A stretch of 64,000 bases of DNA, from NCBI GenBank assembly GCA_038380435.1, contig JAWZYU010000019.1, positions 33,071,801 through 33,135,800 of the forward strand, read 5' to 3'. This document shows, piece by piece, positions 32,497 to 43,149 of this stretch. The notes beneath the pieces are model-generated. The model was not told the DNA's origin. It made no database searches and saw only the letters and a program-made list of their open reading frames with translations. This stretch comes from Ryuthela nishihirai. Taxonomy: Eukaryota; Arthropoda; Arachnida; Araneae; Heptathelidae. A program made the translations under genes and the position numbers. Position 1 is the stretch's first letter; the number at the start of each line of letters is the position of its first letter.

Positions 32497-33027
32497 TCTA
32501 AAGAAAATGTTGCTTTAACTACAGGCATACTATGTTGAGTAAAAGGTTATATTGAGAATATAATAAGATTTAGAAATTAGGTGCCATAAAAACATGATTT
32601 TGGGGATTTAATAATGGAAAATATCTTGCTTTCTTTTATATAGGGTTAACTAAATGTCAAAATTCTTCAATAATCATGCTGGTTTTCTACCATTGTCCGG
32701 TGTATGGCACTGTAAATCGGAAATATTCCCATACAAACGGAAATATATGCATATAGCCTATGCAAAAAAAATGAACGATGACATTGTCCACTATTTAAAA
32801 GTGTGAGAGAATGAATACGGACAGAAGATGAAGAAATAATATGGAAAATAGAGATGGCGACTCTGGAAATCATATGGTGTCCGGAGATCAAGTACTAGGA
32901 ATACATCTTTCTTGTCTTTTTCCAATCCAATTTGACTCACATCCATCTGACAATTTCAATTAAGCAAATGATTCTCGAAATCCAATCAGAGTCCTCTCAC
33001 CGGGCCCCTATGGACCTCAGGCCCTGG
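32497..33027. other. Unique stretch
   Basis: No feature recognised before the P repeat; 32990-33027 is GC-rich (CCGGGCCCC). Confidence 0.35.
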
Positions 33028-33110
33028 CCTAGTTTAGAGGCCCTATATAGGTAGAGGTTGGCCATCTCAAAATTGGACGCCATGTTTTGTCGTCGCTCGG
33101 ATTGTTTATC
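33028..33110 (+). repeat. Repeat P, left copy
   Basis: GGCCTAGTTTAGAGGCCC, GTAGAGGTTGGCCATCTC and GGACGCCATGTTTTGTCGT recur in inverted orientation at 36745-36862. The left copy lacks ~30 bp present on the right between CCATCTC and GGACGCC. Confidence 0.7.
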
Positions 33111-33224
33111 GTGCATAGCTGAATGGTATCGCACGGTAGTTATGTATTCTGGAAAAGGGTAGGGTAATATAGGATACAGATTTCAGTGTTCATGATTGGA
33201 AGCATTTTAGAAAACGACTAAAAT

Positions 33225-34190
33225 AGGAAAAGTAAATTTTAGGGCTTTATTTTTCAAAAAAGGTATGTAATTTCACTTTGTTGTCGAATAGTTCGAAGTC
33301 TATAGACATCGAACTTTTTTTTGTTTATATAGATAAGTAAAAAATTCTTTTTGTGTTAGATAGGTATTAATGATATATTACGATTTGGATTTTTTGAATC
33401 TCCCAAAAGTTGTAACTGTGCCCTCTAACGGTGGAAAATTTTGAAAATTCCGAAATATCAAACGAATATTCCAAACGATATAGTTATGTTAGAAGTTTGA
33501 AATTTTTGTGTTGAAATGTGAAGATTACGAAGTTACCATTGGCAACAATCACTTGACCCTTTAGACCCAGGGGGGGGGGGGAGGTGATTTTTAGATGTAT
33601 ATTTTTAGAGGTAAAAATTCTTTTTGGGTTAGACAGGTAGTGATGAAATATTACAATTTGCATTTTGCGACTTTCCCAAAAGCTATAATTGCGCCCTCTA
33701 ACGGTGAAAAAAAACCGAATTATCCCAAAATTTATGATGAGTTTTGCAAACGGTGAATTTATGTTATAAATTTGAAATTTTGGTGGTGGAATGTGACAGT
33801 CTTAAAATTTCCATTGACAACAATGAGTTGACTCTAAGTCCAGGTAGGTAAGAAACTGAACTGTTTTGTTTTAAAAGATAATTGGAAATCTCTTTTTTAC
33901 TTGGTTACTAATGAAATGTAATTCGCATTTTCAAAGGTAGTTTTAATTTATATCATTAGAGATCACTAAATATCGAAACTGCAAAACTTTTAACGAATGT
34001 TTCAAGTGATCTATTCATGGTAGAAATTTCGGCGTGTAGAGTTGTGTTATGGTAGAAAGTCCACTGACTACAATTATCTGCCCACTATTTTCAGAGGAGC
34101 GAAAGAAAAGCAACTTTTTAAATTTAAGAACTAAAATACAAACACTTTTTAAGTTTTTATAAACACTAATAAAATGCTGCTATGTGCATT
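33225..34190 (+). repeat. Repeat T block 3 (three tandem units)
   Basis: Leader TTTCACTTTGTTGTCGAA, units starting at 33341, 33611 and ~33888, each with GCCCTCTAACGGTG (the third much decayed). G-run of ~12 at 33571-33582. A SINE-B in opposite orientation begins 16 bp downstream. Confidence 0.75.
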
Positions 34191-34205
34191 TCCCCATCAT
34201 ACATT

Positions 34206-34340
34206 AAAAAAATAAATAAATAACCCCTCAAGCAGCAGCTTGTACAGAGGTCCGACAGAAGCCTGTCTATTTATCCGCCATAGTAGAAGGTCCATGAGGA
34301 TGGCGGGACCTCAGCAGAAAAACAACACGAACATCCATAA
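34206..34340 (-). repeat. SINE-B, headless
   Basis: Tail through CAGCAGAAAAACAACACGAA then CATCCAT; stops before box B. Confidence 0.85.
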
Positions 34341-34544
34341 TTAAAACTTTTAAGGAGTGAAAAAGTAGTTAAAGGAAGAACTTCATTCTCTTTGAAAATG
34401 TGATTTTTGTTAACAGATTCACATATGCGCCAAAAGCGATATATGTTCTTCTAGTTATTTTACACTTTCAGTACCCTCTGACAGTAAAAATTCAAACTAC
34501 TGTACAATTGAGAAAATAAACTATTAATATTTTATTAAGTACCT
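34341..34544. other. Possible T remnants
   Basis: GTACCCTCTGACAGTAAAAA near 34470-34490 resembles the T core in plus orientation; too short to be sure. Confidence 0.25.
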
Positions 34545-34800
34545 GTAAAGTGCAAAAAAAATGTTTTTCGTTTATCTCTTAAAGCAGAAAAGTTGCATTT
34601 TACCAACGGGACAAATCATTACTATTAGGGTAAACCACTTGATGATTACACTCCATGAACAAAAATTTAAGTTTCCAGCAAAAATAGATCGTTTACAATA
34701 TTTATTTAAAGATTTGGTATTTTCGTGGTTTTTTTCACCGCTAGAGGTCGCCTTTCGAGTTTTTATTTACCCCCTTTAGCACTCTCTAACACTGGAAATT
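34545..34800 (-). repeat. Repeat T, single unit
   Basis: TTTCACCGCTAGAGGTCGCC matches the T core in reverse. The leader side GTACCTGTAAAGTGC and GTTTATCTCTTAAAG is shared with 35885-35940. Confidence 0.6.
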
Positions 34801-34839
34801 CCAACTGAAGGGGGATTAGAAAAATGTAAATATTAATAT

Positions 34840-35545
34840 TTTTGTGAAAAAAAAATTTCGCCGACCTACGGGATTCGAACTCGCATCTCTCCAGAAACAT
34901 GTCAGAGTATTCTAACCTGTTGAACTAACTCCGACTTTTTTCACAAAAAACATCTATTTATTTATAGACGTTTAAACGTCTACAGGTAACGCTGAGATTA
35001 TCAAATACAATCGGCCCTTCACATTCGCGGGGGTTAGGGGTGCAGGACCGCAGCGAATGTGAAAAAACCGCGAATATCTCTAGCCCCCCCCCAAACCTTA
35101 ACTATTAATACAGTTAACCATATTTAACACACACCAAAAAAAGTAAAACAATACATTGTACTGCAACAGTATGTTTTATAAATTTAAAATTACAGTATCA
35201 ACAATGTAGGCTAACACATTCACACAGAGAGAGGCAATGCAGTACAAATACAGTATGTGATGCAATACATGTACAGTATTTAGAGAGCAATAATTTATAA
35301 ATAATATCCATAAAATATATTCTAAATAATATATTTTATGCATTTATGACTAAACTTTTTTTTTAGTTTTCTTTACATTTTCTATTCTACGCGCGTCGTC
35401 TGCAATTTTACGCAGTAGGCCGCAAAACTCAAAACAAAAAAAACCCATTTAATTATTGATGGCAAACTCGCGAATAATCAAATCCGCCAAAGTTAAACCC
35501 GCGAAAGTCGAGGTTCGACTGTATCGTTTAAATCATTAATAACGC
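34840..35545. repeat. SINE-D copy 1, head inverted and body interrupted by a DNA transposon
   Basis: The tRNA-like head (minus: GTTAGTTCAACAGGTTAGAA, box B GAGTTCGAATCCCG, then GGTCGGCGAAA) lies at 34867-34935. It is flanked by inverted TTTTTGTGAAAAAA and TTTTTTCACAAAAA. The tail, GACGTTTAAACGTCTACAGG then TAACGCTGAGATTATCAAAT, continues in plus orientation and resumes after the insert at 35524 (TCGTTTAAATCATTAAT). In copy 2 head and tail have the same orientation. Confidence 0.75.
35006..35523. mobile_element. Non-autonomous pogo/Tigger-like element inside SINE-D
   Basis: 518 bp with inverted ends TACAATCGGCCCTTCACATT (35006 on) and, reversed, TACAGTCGAACCTCGACTTT (to 35523), followed by CGCGGGTTTAA-type subterminal sequence on both sides. 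TA duplication. No transposase. The equivalent unoccupied site ATCAAATATTGTTTAAATC exists in SINE-D copy 2 at 35863-35881. Confidence 0.8.
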
Positions 35546-35580
35546 TAAATAACGTGATGCGACTTCATTATTTATTTCAA

Positions 35581-35638
35581 TCTTACTCAGAGCACTAAAA
35601 AAGAAATATTCTTACTCAGAGCACTAAAAAAGAAATAT
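35581..35638 (+). repeat. Perfect 29 bp tandem duplication
   Basis: TCTTACTCAGAGCACTAAAA then AAGAAATAT occurs twice without mismatch (35581-35609, 35610-35638). Confidence 0.97.
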
Positions 35639-35726
35639 TAAGAGATCATAGATGGCACTATAAGGAGCTGCCCAAAATTCACGGGAAGAGTGATAGTCAT
35701 TATTAGTGGAAACAAGACAGATGGCA

Positions 35727-35890
35727 TTAGTTCAACAGGTTAAAATACTCTGACATGTTTCTGGAGAGATTCGGGTTCGAATCCCATATGTCGGCGAAAT
35801 GTTTTCCACAAAAACATTTGATTTATAGACATATGTCTACAGGTAACGCCGAGATTATCAAATATTGTTTAAATCATTAATGTATTGTTA
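35727..35890 (+). mobile_element. SINE-D copy 2
   Basis: Head GCATTAGTTCAACAGGTT, box B GGGTTCGAATCCCATA, body GTCGGCGAAATG, then ATAGACATATGTCTACAGG and a TAACGCCGAGATTATCAAAT tail region. A and B boxes are well placed for pol III. Confidence 0.75.
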
Positions 35891-36195
35891 GTACCCGTAA
35901 AAGAAAAAAAATATTGTTTTATCTCTTAAAAAAAAAAGCTTTATTTTCGCACCCCCTTTTGGCTAAGACGGCAAAGCTTTGTTGCCATTGTAAACCTTCT
36001 GACCATAACCCTCTGCTACCAAAATTTCATATTTCCAGTGAAAATTGTTTGTAATATTCGTTTGAAATTTTAGTATTTTCCACCTTTTACCATCGCTAGA
36101 GGGCGCTTTAAAGCTATTGTAAATTTTCAAAATTGCGAATCGCAATATTTGTTTGACACCTATCCAACCCAAAAAGAATTTTTCATTTAGCTATA
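35891..36195 (-). repeat. Repeat T, one unit
   Basis: Reverse complement holds GCCCTCTAGCGATGGTAAAA, ATATTACAAAC and the unit start AAAATTCTTTTTGGGTTGG at 36165-36190. Confidence 0.7.
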
Positions 36196-36217
36196 AAAGT
36201 AAAAAAATATTGATTGT

Positions 36218-36395
36218 CTATGATCTAAGGGACCTGGGTTCGAGCCCCGGATAAGGCATGGATGTTCGTATTGCTTTTCTGCTGAGGTCCTGCCATCCTC
36301 TCAGATCTTCTACTGTGGCATATAAACTGACATGCTCCTGTCAGACCTCTGTGGCAAGCAACTGCTTGAGGGGGTATTTATTTATTCATTTTTTT
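36218..36395 (+). mobile_element. SINE-B, 5'-truncated in the anticodon arm
   Basis: Starts at TGATCTAAGGGACCTGGGT, tail GTATTTATTTATTCATTTTT. Confidence 0.9.
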
Positions 36396-36744
36396 ATAGA
36401 CGGACAGACAACAGTTAACGGACAGACAGACGAACAAATATTAACATCGGCAGACCACAAAGTGAGAGCATTAGCTCGTTTTCCAAACGAACTTGAAAAG
36501 AAATTATATGTTAGTTTTCAGTTAGCTCATTTCACTTTTGCAGCCGATTGCCGTCTTCTGATGGAGTTTCTCGGAAAAAAATATTATTTTATTTATTTCT
36601 TTGAGTGAAATTTTTACACCCAAATGCAGCGCAGTGAGGCATTCATAAAATATGACAGCTTTTATAGACAAATAAAGTGGTAGAAATGTATAAAACTATA
36701 ACAACTGAGAAGTTTTAACTTGGTAAATACACTAACTCATAGGC
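36396..36744. other. Unique stretch
   Basis: The open frame continuing from the SINE-B to 36608 reads through unique sequence without motif. Nothing else recognised. Confidence 0.35.
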
Positions 36745-36862
36745 TTTCGTCTCACGGTACGACAAAACATGGCGTCCATAAACCATGTGATTCAATCAAC
36801 CAATAGCAGTGAATCACCGAGATGGCCAGCCTCTAACTATACAGGACCTCTAGCCTAGTTCA
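36745..36862 (-). repeat. Repeat P, right copy
   Basis: Inverted partner of 33028-33110. Contains AACATGGCGTCC, which fits the YY1 consensus, and a CCAAT box (CAACCAATAGCAG). Confidence 0.7.
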
Positions 36863-36870
36863 GCTACTGC

Positions 36871-37908
36871 ATTATGCCACTAGCATTAGCAGGTGTACAG
36901 TTTCGGCAATATGGAGAATTCACTCATAGCGCGCAAAATGCCATGAAATTCCTCATACAATAGTTCCTTTCTCAACGAGTTGATTTCGCGATAAAGAGGC
37001 AACATGATAACCAAGATTTTCTTTTCTGCTTCCAGATAAACTGAACAATGATGTCTTACAGATGTCGGAGTATAATAAAGTATAAAAAATAAATACCCCC
37101 CCCCCCACTACCGCGGACGATAATGAACACTTTATTCACTTTTATATTACGAACATTAAAACCAAATGAGAAGCCTTTGAATAATCTTTTTTCATTCAAA
37201 TAAAAAATGTGCACTCTCAAATTAATTTTTTTAAAATACTTTTAATAAATAAAATCTTGGAGCACTTCCACCAGACCAATCTCATTTAAATGAACATTTA
37301 CACGGCCTCATAATAAACGGAACAGCCTGTAGTTTATTATTAAAATTCCTGTAATTTTTTTCAGTTGTCCCATGTTCCTTAATTTATTCGCATAATTGGT
37401 TCCCCATTGTGCTCGTAATTCTTCTGTTATTGCTACTCTAAGAATTAGATATTCATCACGATAGGAAATCAAGAAAATGCCCTTTCGTGTTCTGTCCTTT
37501 GCATTAACATAACTCATGCTCACTTTCATTCTTCCTCTGTTGAGGTCGCATTTAATGTTTATCAGAGAAGATCTGCTTTTCGCAATCTACTCACGTTTAC
37601 ATCTGAGCAGTATGCAGAACATACATAAATGCAGTTCCTTTTATTTTTTTTCCCCATTTCTCCGAAAACTAGCCATAACAGATTTTTCGAAATAAAATTT
37701 CCAGGTTAATAATTGTACTTTATTCACTGTTGCCCCTCCTTCGCATTTAATAAATATAAGTGTTTAAAGTAAAAAAAAATACACTGCAGGAAAATTTTAA
37801 TCCACGAAATCCAGAGTGAGATTTGGTATAGTTTATTTCTGAGTGACAATTTTTTTTCCATACATGAGCTTAAATCCTAAGATTAAGCACATCGGTTCCT
37901 CTTTTTAC
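36871..37908. other. AT-rich unique stretch
   Basis: A SINE-B-like tail AAAAAATAAATACCCCCCCC at 37085-37104 stands alone. The frame at 37308-37529 (minus) has no recognisable motif. Confidence 0.35.
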
Positions 37909-38025
37909 ACCTAGGATAGAGATTAGCGGAAAAAATACCTAGGACCTAGGAGAGCATTTAGCGGAAAAAATCGTAGCACCAACAGCCTGTACCTAGACCT
38001 AGGATAGCATTAGCGAAAAAACTCG
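37909..38025 (+). repeat. Short tandem repeat, ~3 diverged units
   Basis: CCTAGGATAG, AGCATTAGCG and GGAAAAAAT recur three times at roughly 35-60 bp spacing. Confidence 0.6.
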
Positions 38026-38107
38026 AAGTGGCCGAAGTGAGATTTGGATCTGGAAATAGGTTACGAGCAGTGCACTATACCAATTAAGTCAATCTCCAGT
38101 CTGTCAA

Positions 38108-38510
38108 AGTTGGGTTGTTTTACCTCTGAGAGTCACTTTTCTGAACACAATGCTAACACATGGTGCACAATGCTAACACATGGTGCACAATGCTAAATGG
38201 CAAGGTCACTAGAATCCCAAGGGCTCGGAGAAGGTTGGGAGAAGAGGACTCACCGGACAGCCGTTAGGAGATAGATGATAGCCTCCTGTCAAGGCTACCC
38301 AGCGTGTTCTTTAAGGTGTATGGCTCTCCTTCACATGGTGCCACGGCTTTACGTCCCATCCGACCGCCTTCCCAAGCCCATAGGTATTCTTTTTCTGACG
38401 GAGGGCAGGGCGGTGGTTTATCGGAGATAAATAGCAACGCTGGCACAGGTGGGTCTCAAACCTGGCAGCTGCAGATTACGAGCCTGGAACGCTACCGACT
38501 AACACAACCC
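38108..38510 (-). repeat. SINE-A with 20 bp tandem insertion
   Basis: Near the 3' end ACAATGCTAACACATGGTGC is repeated 2.5 times (38147-38196). The rest runs to GAACGCTACCGACTAACAC; part of the GACGGACGGCGG block is deleted. Confidence 0.85.
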
Positions 38511-38551
38511 TTGCTCCTGGTTTCAGAGAGCGTTAGGGAAGTGGATATTCT

Positions 38552-38813
38552 GGTTAGCTGTTAGGAGACAGATGGATGACAGTTCCCGTCATGGCCATCT
38601 AGCGTGTACTTTAATGTGTAGAAGATGTGGCTCACGTGTTCACGGGGCCAGTGCTTGATTTCGGCGTTTCCAAGCCTATCGGAGTCCGCCTTCATGACCA
38701 AGGGCACGGTGAGGGATAGCGAAGATAAATCTCAACGCTGACACAGTTAGGAGCCGAACCTGAAAGTTGCGATTACGATCCAAGCGCGCTACTCAATAAG
38801 CCAACCCCGCCTC
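38552..38813 (-). repeat. SINE-A, 3'-truncated, old
   Basis: GGTTAGCTGTTAGGAGACAG to GCTACTCAATAAGCCAACCC. Confidence 0.8.
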
Positions 38814-39544
38814 CTTTCCCAACAACAAGGAAAATATATTACACAGTTTGAAGACATTAAACAACAGTGTTATTAATTCTATTCACATAAGCTACTTATT
38901 TACAAAGGTTCAACCTGTTTTGCAAATTTATGCAGAGATGATTGAAATAAATTTACGCTATATCAGGAACACACATTCGGCCTAACAATAAATTAAAAAA
39001 TTCGGCCCTAACAATAACAATAAATTAATGATGATATTTACTCATATCTTGCGAAATTCGAGAATTTATTAGCTATCCGCGTAAAATTCTTTGTCTGCCA
39101 TTTCATTTGCTATCCCCGTTAATATTAAACTTTTATCCATCAAGAGATTTTCAAATGCGGATATTCGCGAATGAAACCGCGGGCTTTCTTTCAGTGACAT
39201 TTCTTCCATATATTTCTGCGCTAAATTTCCATTCCTTAACTTTCTGCATATGTATAAGGAATAGCCTTCAAAATATTTTAGGCACCCTTTGGATACCACT
39301 AGTTTAAAGGGTTAGAAACTTATTCTACTACATATTGCGCAGTTTTTCAACCTAAACAACTTAACACACATTGCTTTTATTTTTTCATTATCTGAACATT
39401 TTCCTATAATTGTGCTAAACTTTGCAAACTGAACTGAAAATATATGCATATAAATTAAATAATTAAAAGAAACCTATCATATGGATTAAAGAGTAGAAAA
39501 TAAAGCATATTGCCAATGATAACGAAATCTTTTACGCCTCCGGG
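38814..39544. other. AT-rich unique stretch
   Basis: Overlapping plus and minus frames at 39069-39307 lack motifs. A short duplication (TTCGGCC-CTAACAATAA) occurs near 38980-39020. Confidence 0.35.
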
Positions 39545-39881
39545 ACGGAGCTTCGTTCAGTAGGTAGGTTCGAGCCTCATCTGTGACAGCGTTGAGATTC
39601 ATCTCTGCTTAATCTCCACACTGCCCTCAGTCAGAAAGGAGCCCCAGTGGGATTAAAAGCCGCCGTCCGTCGGACGGGATGTAAAGCCATGTCTCCGTGT
39701 GCAGGAGAGCCATATCCTGTGCACGTGAAAGAACACGCAGGATGTCCGTGAGGAGAGGATAGTATCTTTCTCCTAACAGCCATCCAGCGTGTCCCCTTCC
39801 CCAACCTTCTCTGAGACCTTGGGATTACTATGATCTGGCCATTTAGTCCATTGGGGGCAATGAAAATGGCAACCCAACCTA
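39545..39881 (+). repeat. SINE-A with head deletion
   Basis: Anticodon arm missing (CGTTCAGTAGGTAGGTTCGA joins D arm to box B). The body is complete to GGCAACCCAACCT. Confidence 0.85.
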
Positions 39882-40763
39882 TCAGAATTGCAGTTATTCT
39901 TTTTATCTTGTATGTGAATCAGTGTTTTGCGAGTGAATAAATTGTGTTGTGATTTGTGAAGTAATGAAGTGATTTAGCGGCAGCGTATTTTTAGGTCTAC
40001 AGGATTTTAATCCGTAATAAGATGTAAGATAATGCTGCAATCTAAATTGCTGACATGATCGAAAAAAAAAAAACACTTGAGACAATGAGAAACCAAATCT
40101 GATTTGAAAATTCAATGATGATATTTACCTTAAAAAACTATTGGGATTATGAAAAAGCCACAAATTAAAAACAAAACATTAATCTTACTTCGAAGAAAAT
40201 ATTTTTTTATGGAAAAGCAGAATATAATTTTTTAAAAATTACTGAAATGTTACATAGAAAACTGAAATTAAATATGTTAAAATTTCAGTAGTGGATATCC
40301 TGTGGTACTGATTTGCATAGTGAAGTGTAAAGGGGAGTTACTGGGTAATGAAAAAAAGAAGTGGCTTTCCATAATCTCTTATAACTGCATTTAAAAAATC
40401 AAAGTAAACTAAGAATAATTTGCAAAATTATATTTAAATTAATTTTTGTCTAATATTTATTAAGGCATATTTTTATGAACTAAAGTTTTTTTATTGCAGT
40501 AAATTTATTAGTTAATAATTGGTCATTAATAAACAATTAGACTGATTTCTTTATTCTTGCAAACACACAACAGTTCTCATGCATTTGCAAAATCTCGACG
40601 GCTATTAAGTAGACAATATACGCGGATGCTGATAAAGTTCTTATTAATATAAAATATTTTTTTAAAGTTTTTATTAAAGTAAATTTTTACAAGTTTTTAT
40701 TAAAGTTTTATTAATATATTAATAAGGATTTAGTTAAGAATTTGATTACGGTAAAATATGAAG
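39882..40763. other. AT-rich unique stretch
   Basis: 40640-40730 has repeated AAGTTTTTATTAAAGT words. Otherwise featureless. Confidence 0.4.
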
Positions 40764-41235
40764 GCTGAGGTGGCTCAGTCGTTATAAAAAATAAATAAAT
40801 ACCCCCTCAAGAAGCTGCTTGCCATAGAGGTCTGACAGGAGCCTGTCAGTTTAGCGCGCTAAATTCGTAATATGCAATTCCCAGGTTCGAGTCCCACCTT
40901 TGCCAACGTTGAGATATATCTCCTCAAAACACCCTGCCATCGGTCAGTACTGGATACCATGAGCTTGGAAAGGCCGCAGTCTCTTGGATGGGATGTTAAG
41001 CCGTGGTACCGTTTGCGGGAGATCCATACCCTGTGAATGTTAACGAACACACTGAATGCCCTTGATGGAATGTAACCATATGTCTCCTAAGATCTAGCCA
41101 GTAAGTCCCCTCCCCCAACCTTCTCTGAGGCCTCGGGGGTCTTTGTGATCTGGACATTTAGACCGTGATTACTGCCACTCAGAGGTGAAATATTAGATTA
41201 TTAGATTGTACAACTCAGATGTGAAACAACCCAAC
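40764..41235 (+). repeat. SINE-A with a SINE-B fragment in its head
   Basis: GAGGTGGCTCAGTCGTTA is interrupted by 40784-40853 and resumes GCGCGCTAAATTCGTAAT. The body reaches a doubled 3' end (CACTCAGAGGTGAAAT, then ACTCAGATGTGAAACAACCC). Confidence 0.85.
40784..40853 (-). repeat. SINE-B 3'-end fragment inserted in a SINE-A
   Basis: AAATACCCCCTCAAGAAGCT to GGAGCCTGTCAGTTTA. Only the terminal ~70 bp, consistent with 5' truncation at insertion. Confidence 0.85.
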
Positions 41236-42668
41236 AATTCCAAATGTAAAATATTTATATCAGAATATATATCTGTCAAATTATGAAATAGAATATCAAG
41301 AAAATTTAAAACACCTTGAGGATTAAGGTACGGATGTTGCATGTCATCTACTTTGTTTAAGATGTATGATGTATTAAGAAGATTATAGAAGATATGAGGG
41401 AAGATTTGTGCCAACCACCAGAGAAAGTATTTTCTCTTTATTTTAAGCAGTTGTCAAGTAATAATGCACAGGATAAATGTGACTTAGAATATATGATGAA
41501 TAAATTTAAACAAGAATGTGAAAAATAATAATGAATATAAATTTTGAATATATATATATGGGAACAAGAGGTAATCAGAGAGAAGATCTTGAAGTGGATG
41601 AATACATTGTTATGAAATTAACGGTTGGAAACTGAGCGCGAGTTCAAAAATAGTATTTAACAATTATAATTCTAAAATAATGTAATTTATTACAAAGTAT
41701 ACATGAAAACATTTAAATAAACTAAATTCAACCAACACAAATCTTCAGAAGATCTTAGTACCTTTTTACTATTTCTACAAAGAGATGTTTCCTCTATAAC
41801 TCTTACTATCTCTACTCAAAGCATAAAATAAGACTTTTTACAACAGTCGATAAGTGGCACAAGCATATATTTGTGAACAAACTGTAATCTATAAAGAATA
41901 ACCTTAACAATTCCTAAACAAACTAGATATAACTATGCATCAAACGATGAACTCTTCCTTTAGAAAAGTTGAGATCAGTTCTGCTTTTTCGACTAACATA
42001 TAACCTCCTCAGTCACATCGTTAAGTGTCCTAAGCATCCTTCTTTTTCTTACCAGTCCACTAATAGGATCAACACTAATAAACTTATTTAACCTTCCGCG
42101 AACACACTGAATAAAAATATTTATTCTTTATATTATACTGCACAGACTAAAATAAACTACGTTTTCCTTCACACACATTCTTCCTAATTACAACTACCTT
42201 AATCTTTATTTTTTTTAAGTTAGTTCGAAGTGGTTAGTGACGTAATTCGCACGCTGAAGAACATGCGAGCATCAAAATGATGAGCAATGAGCATCATCAC
42301 AAATCTCAAGTTCATTGTAGTATATAGGAAGTATATGCAAAATAGGAAGAAATGGATTTTTTCGGAAAAAAAAATCCATGAGCAAATGATGATGAAAGGA
42401 AATCTTGAGGTGAATGAAAAAAATGGTGAGAAAGGTGAGCATGCTTAGATATTTGGGGCGTATTGTCCAAAAGAATTACAAATCGGTGAAGTGATACGAA
42501 GAACAGAATAGGCATGAAAGGCAGTAAAAATACTAATTTCAACTTTATGGGCTAGAAGTACACGAAGAAGGAATAAAAGAATGGTTTGCACACAACTGCT
42601 AGAGAGGTGTTAGAGATTATTCTAACATATAGAGCAAATAAATGGATGCGGGAAGAAAGATTAGCATG
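41236..42668. other. AT-rich unique stretch
   Basis: 1.4 kb with no recognised feature; open frames are short and lack motifs. Confidence 0.4.
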
Positions 42669-42886
42669 TACAGTCGCTCAAAAAAGTATCCGAACACTAT
42701 GGTTGATTACAGAATTCAGAAAAAATATCTGGCAGCGATTTTTTTAGAAATTAGTGATCTGGCAACCTTCTTGTCACGTTACACGAAGGTTGCCAGATCA
42801 CTAATTTCTAAAAAATTCGCTGCCAGATATTTTTTCTGAATTCTGTAATCAACCATAGTGTTCGGATACTTTTTTGAGCGACTGTA
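42669..42886. mobile_element. 218 bp palindromic Tc1/mariner-type MITE
   Basis: 102 bp arms (42669-42770, 42785-42886) are nearly perfectly complementary around a 14-base loop. Ends read TACAGTCGCTCAAAAAAGTA, a Tc1-like terminus, with TA at both borders. No coding capacity. Confidence 0.95.
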
Positions 42887-43149
42887 CACTGGTATACAAA
42901 ATTTGAACATTTATACAAACGTTGGAAGATCTCTAAAACGTTACAATGAAATGTTGAAATTTGGAGTGACAATGAAATATTTTGAGATTTCGAATGACAA
43001 CGCATTGTTATAGACGCAATAAACAGTGATCCTTGGGTTAGGCAAATGAATGCAGGAATGTCCATAGCTGAGGGATTTTGTTTCAGCAAAACGGAGTGAT
43101 TAATGTGGAATTCTGAGTGGTGCTCTAACGTCTTTGCTTTCATCTTTAT
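42887..43149. other. AT-rich stretch between MITE and LINE
   Basis: Nothing recognised. The 124-codon minus-strand frame 43182-42808 reads into the MITE and has no motif. Confidence 0.4.

Noticed and set aside
37085..37106. SINE-B copy
   Set aside because: Only the poly-A/AAATACCCCC tail is present with a C-run; too short to separate from simple sequence.
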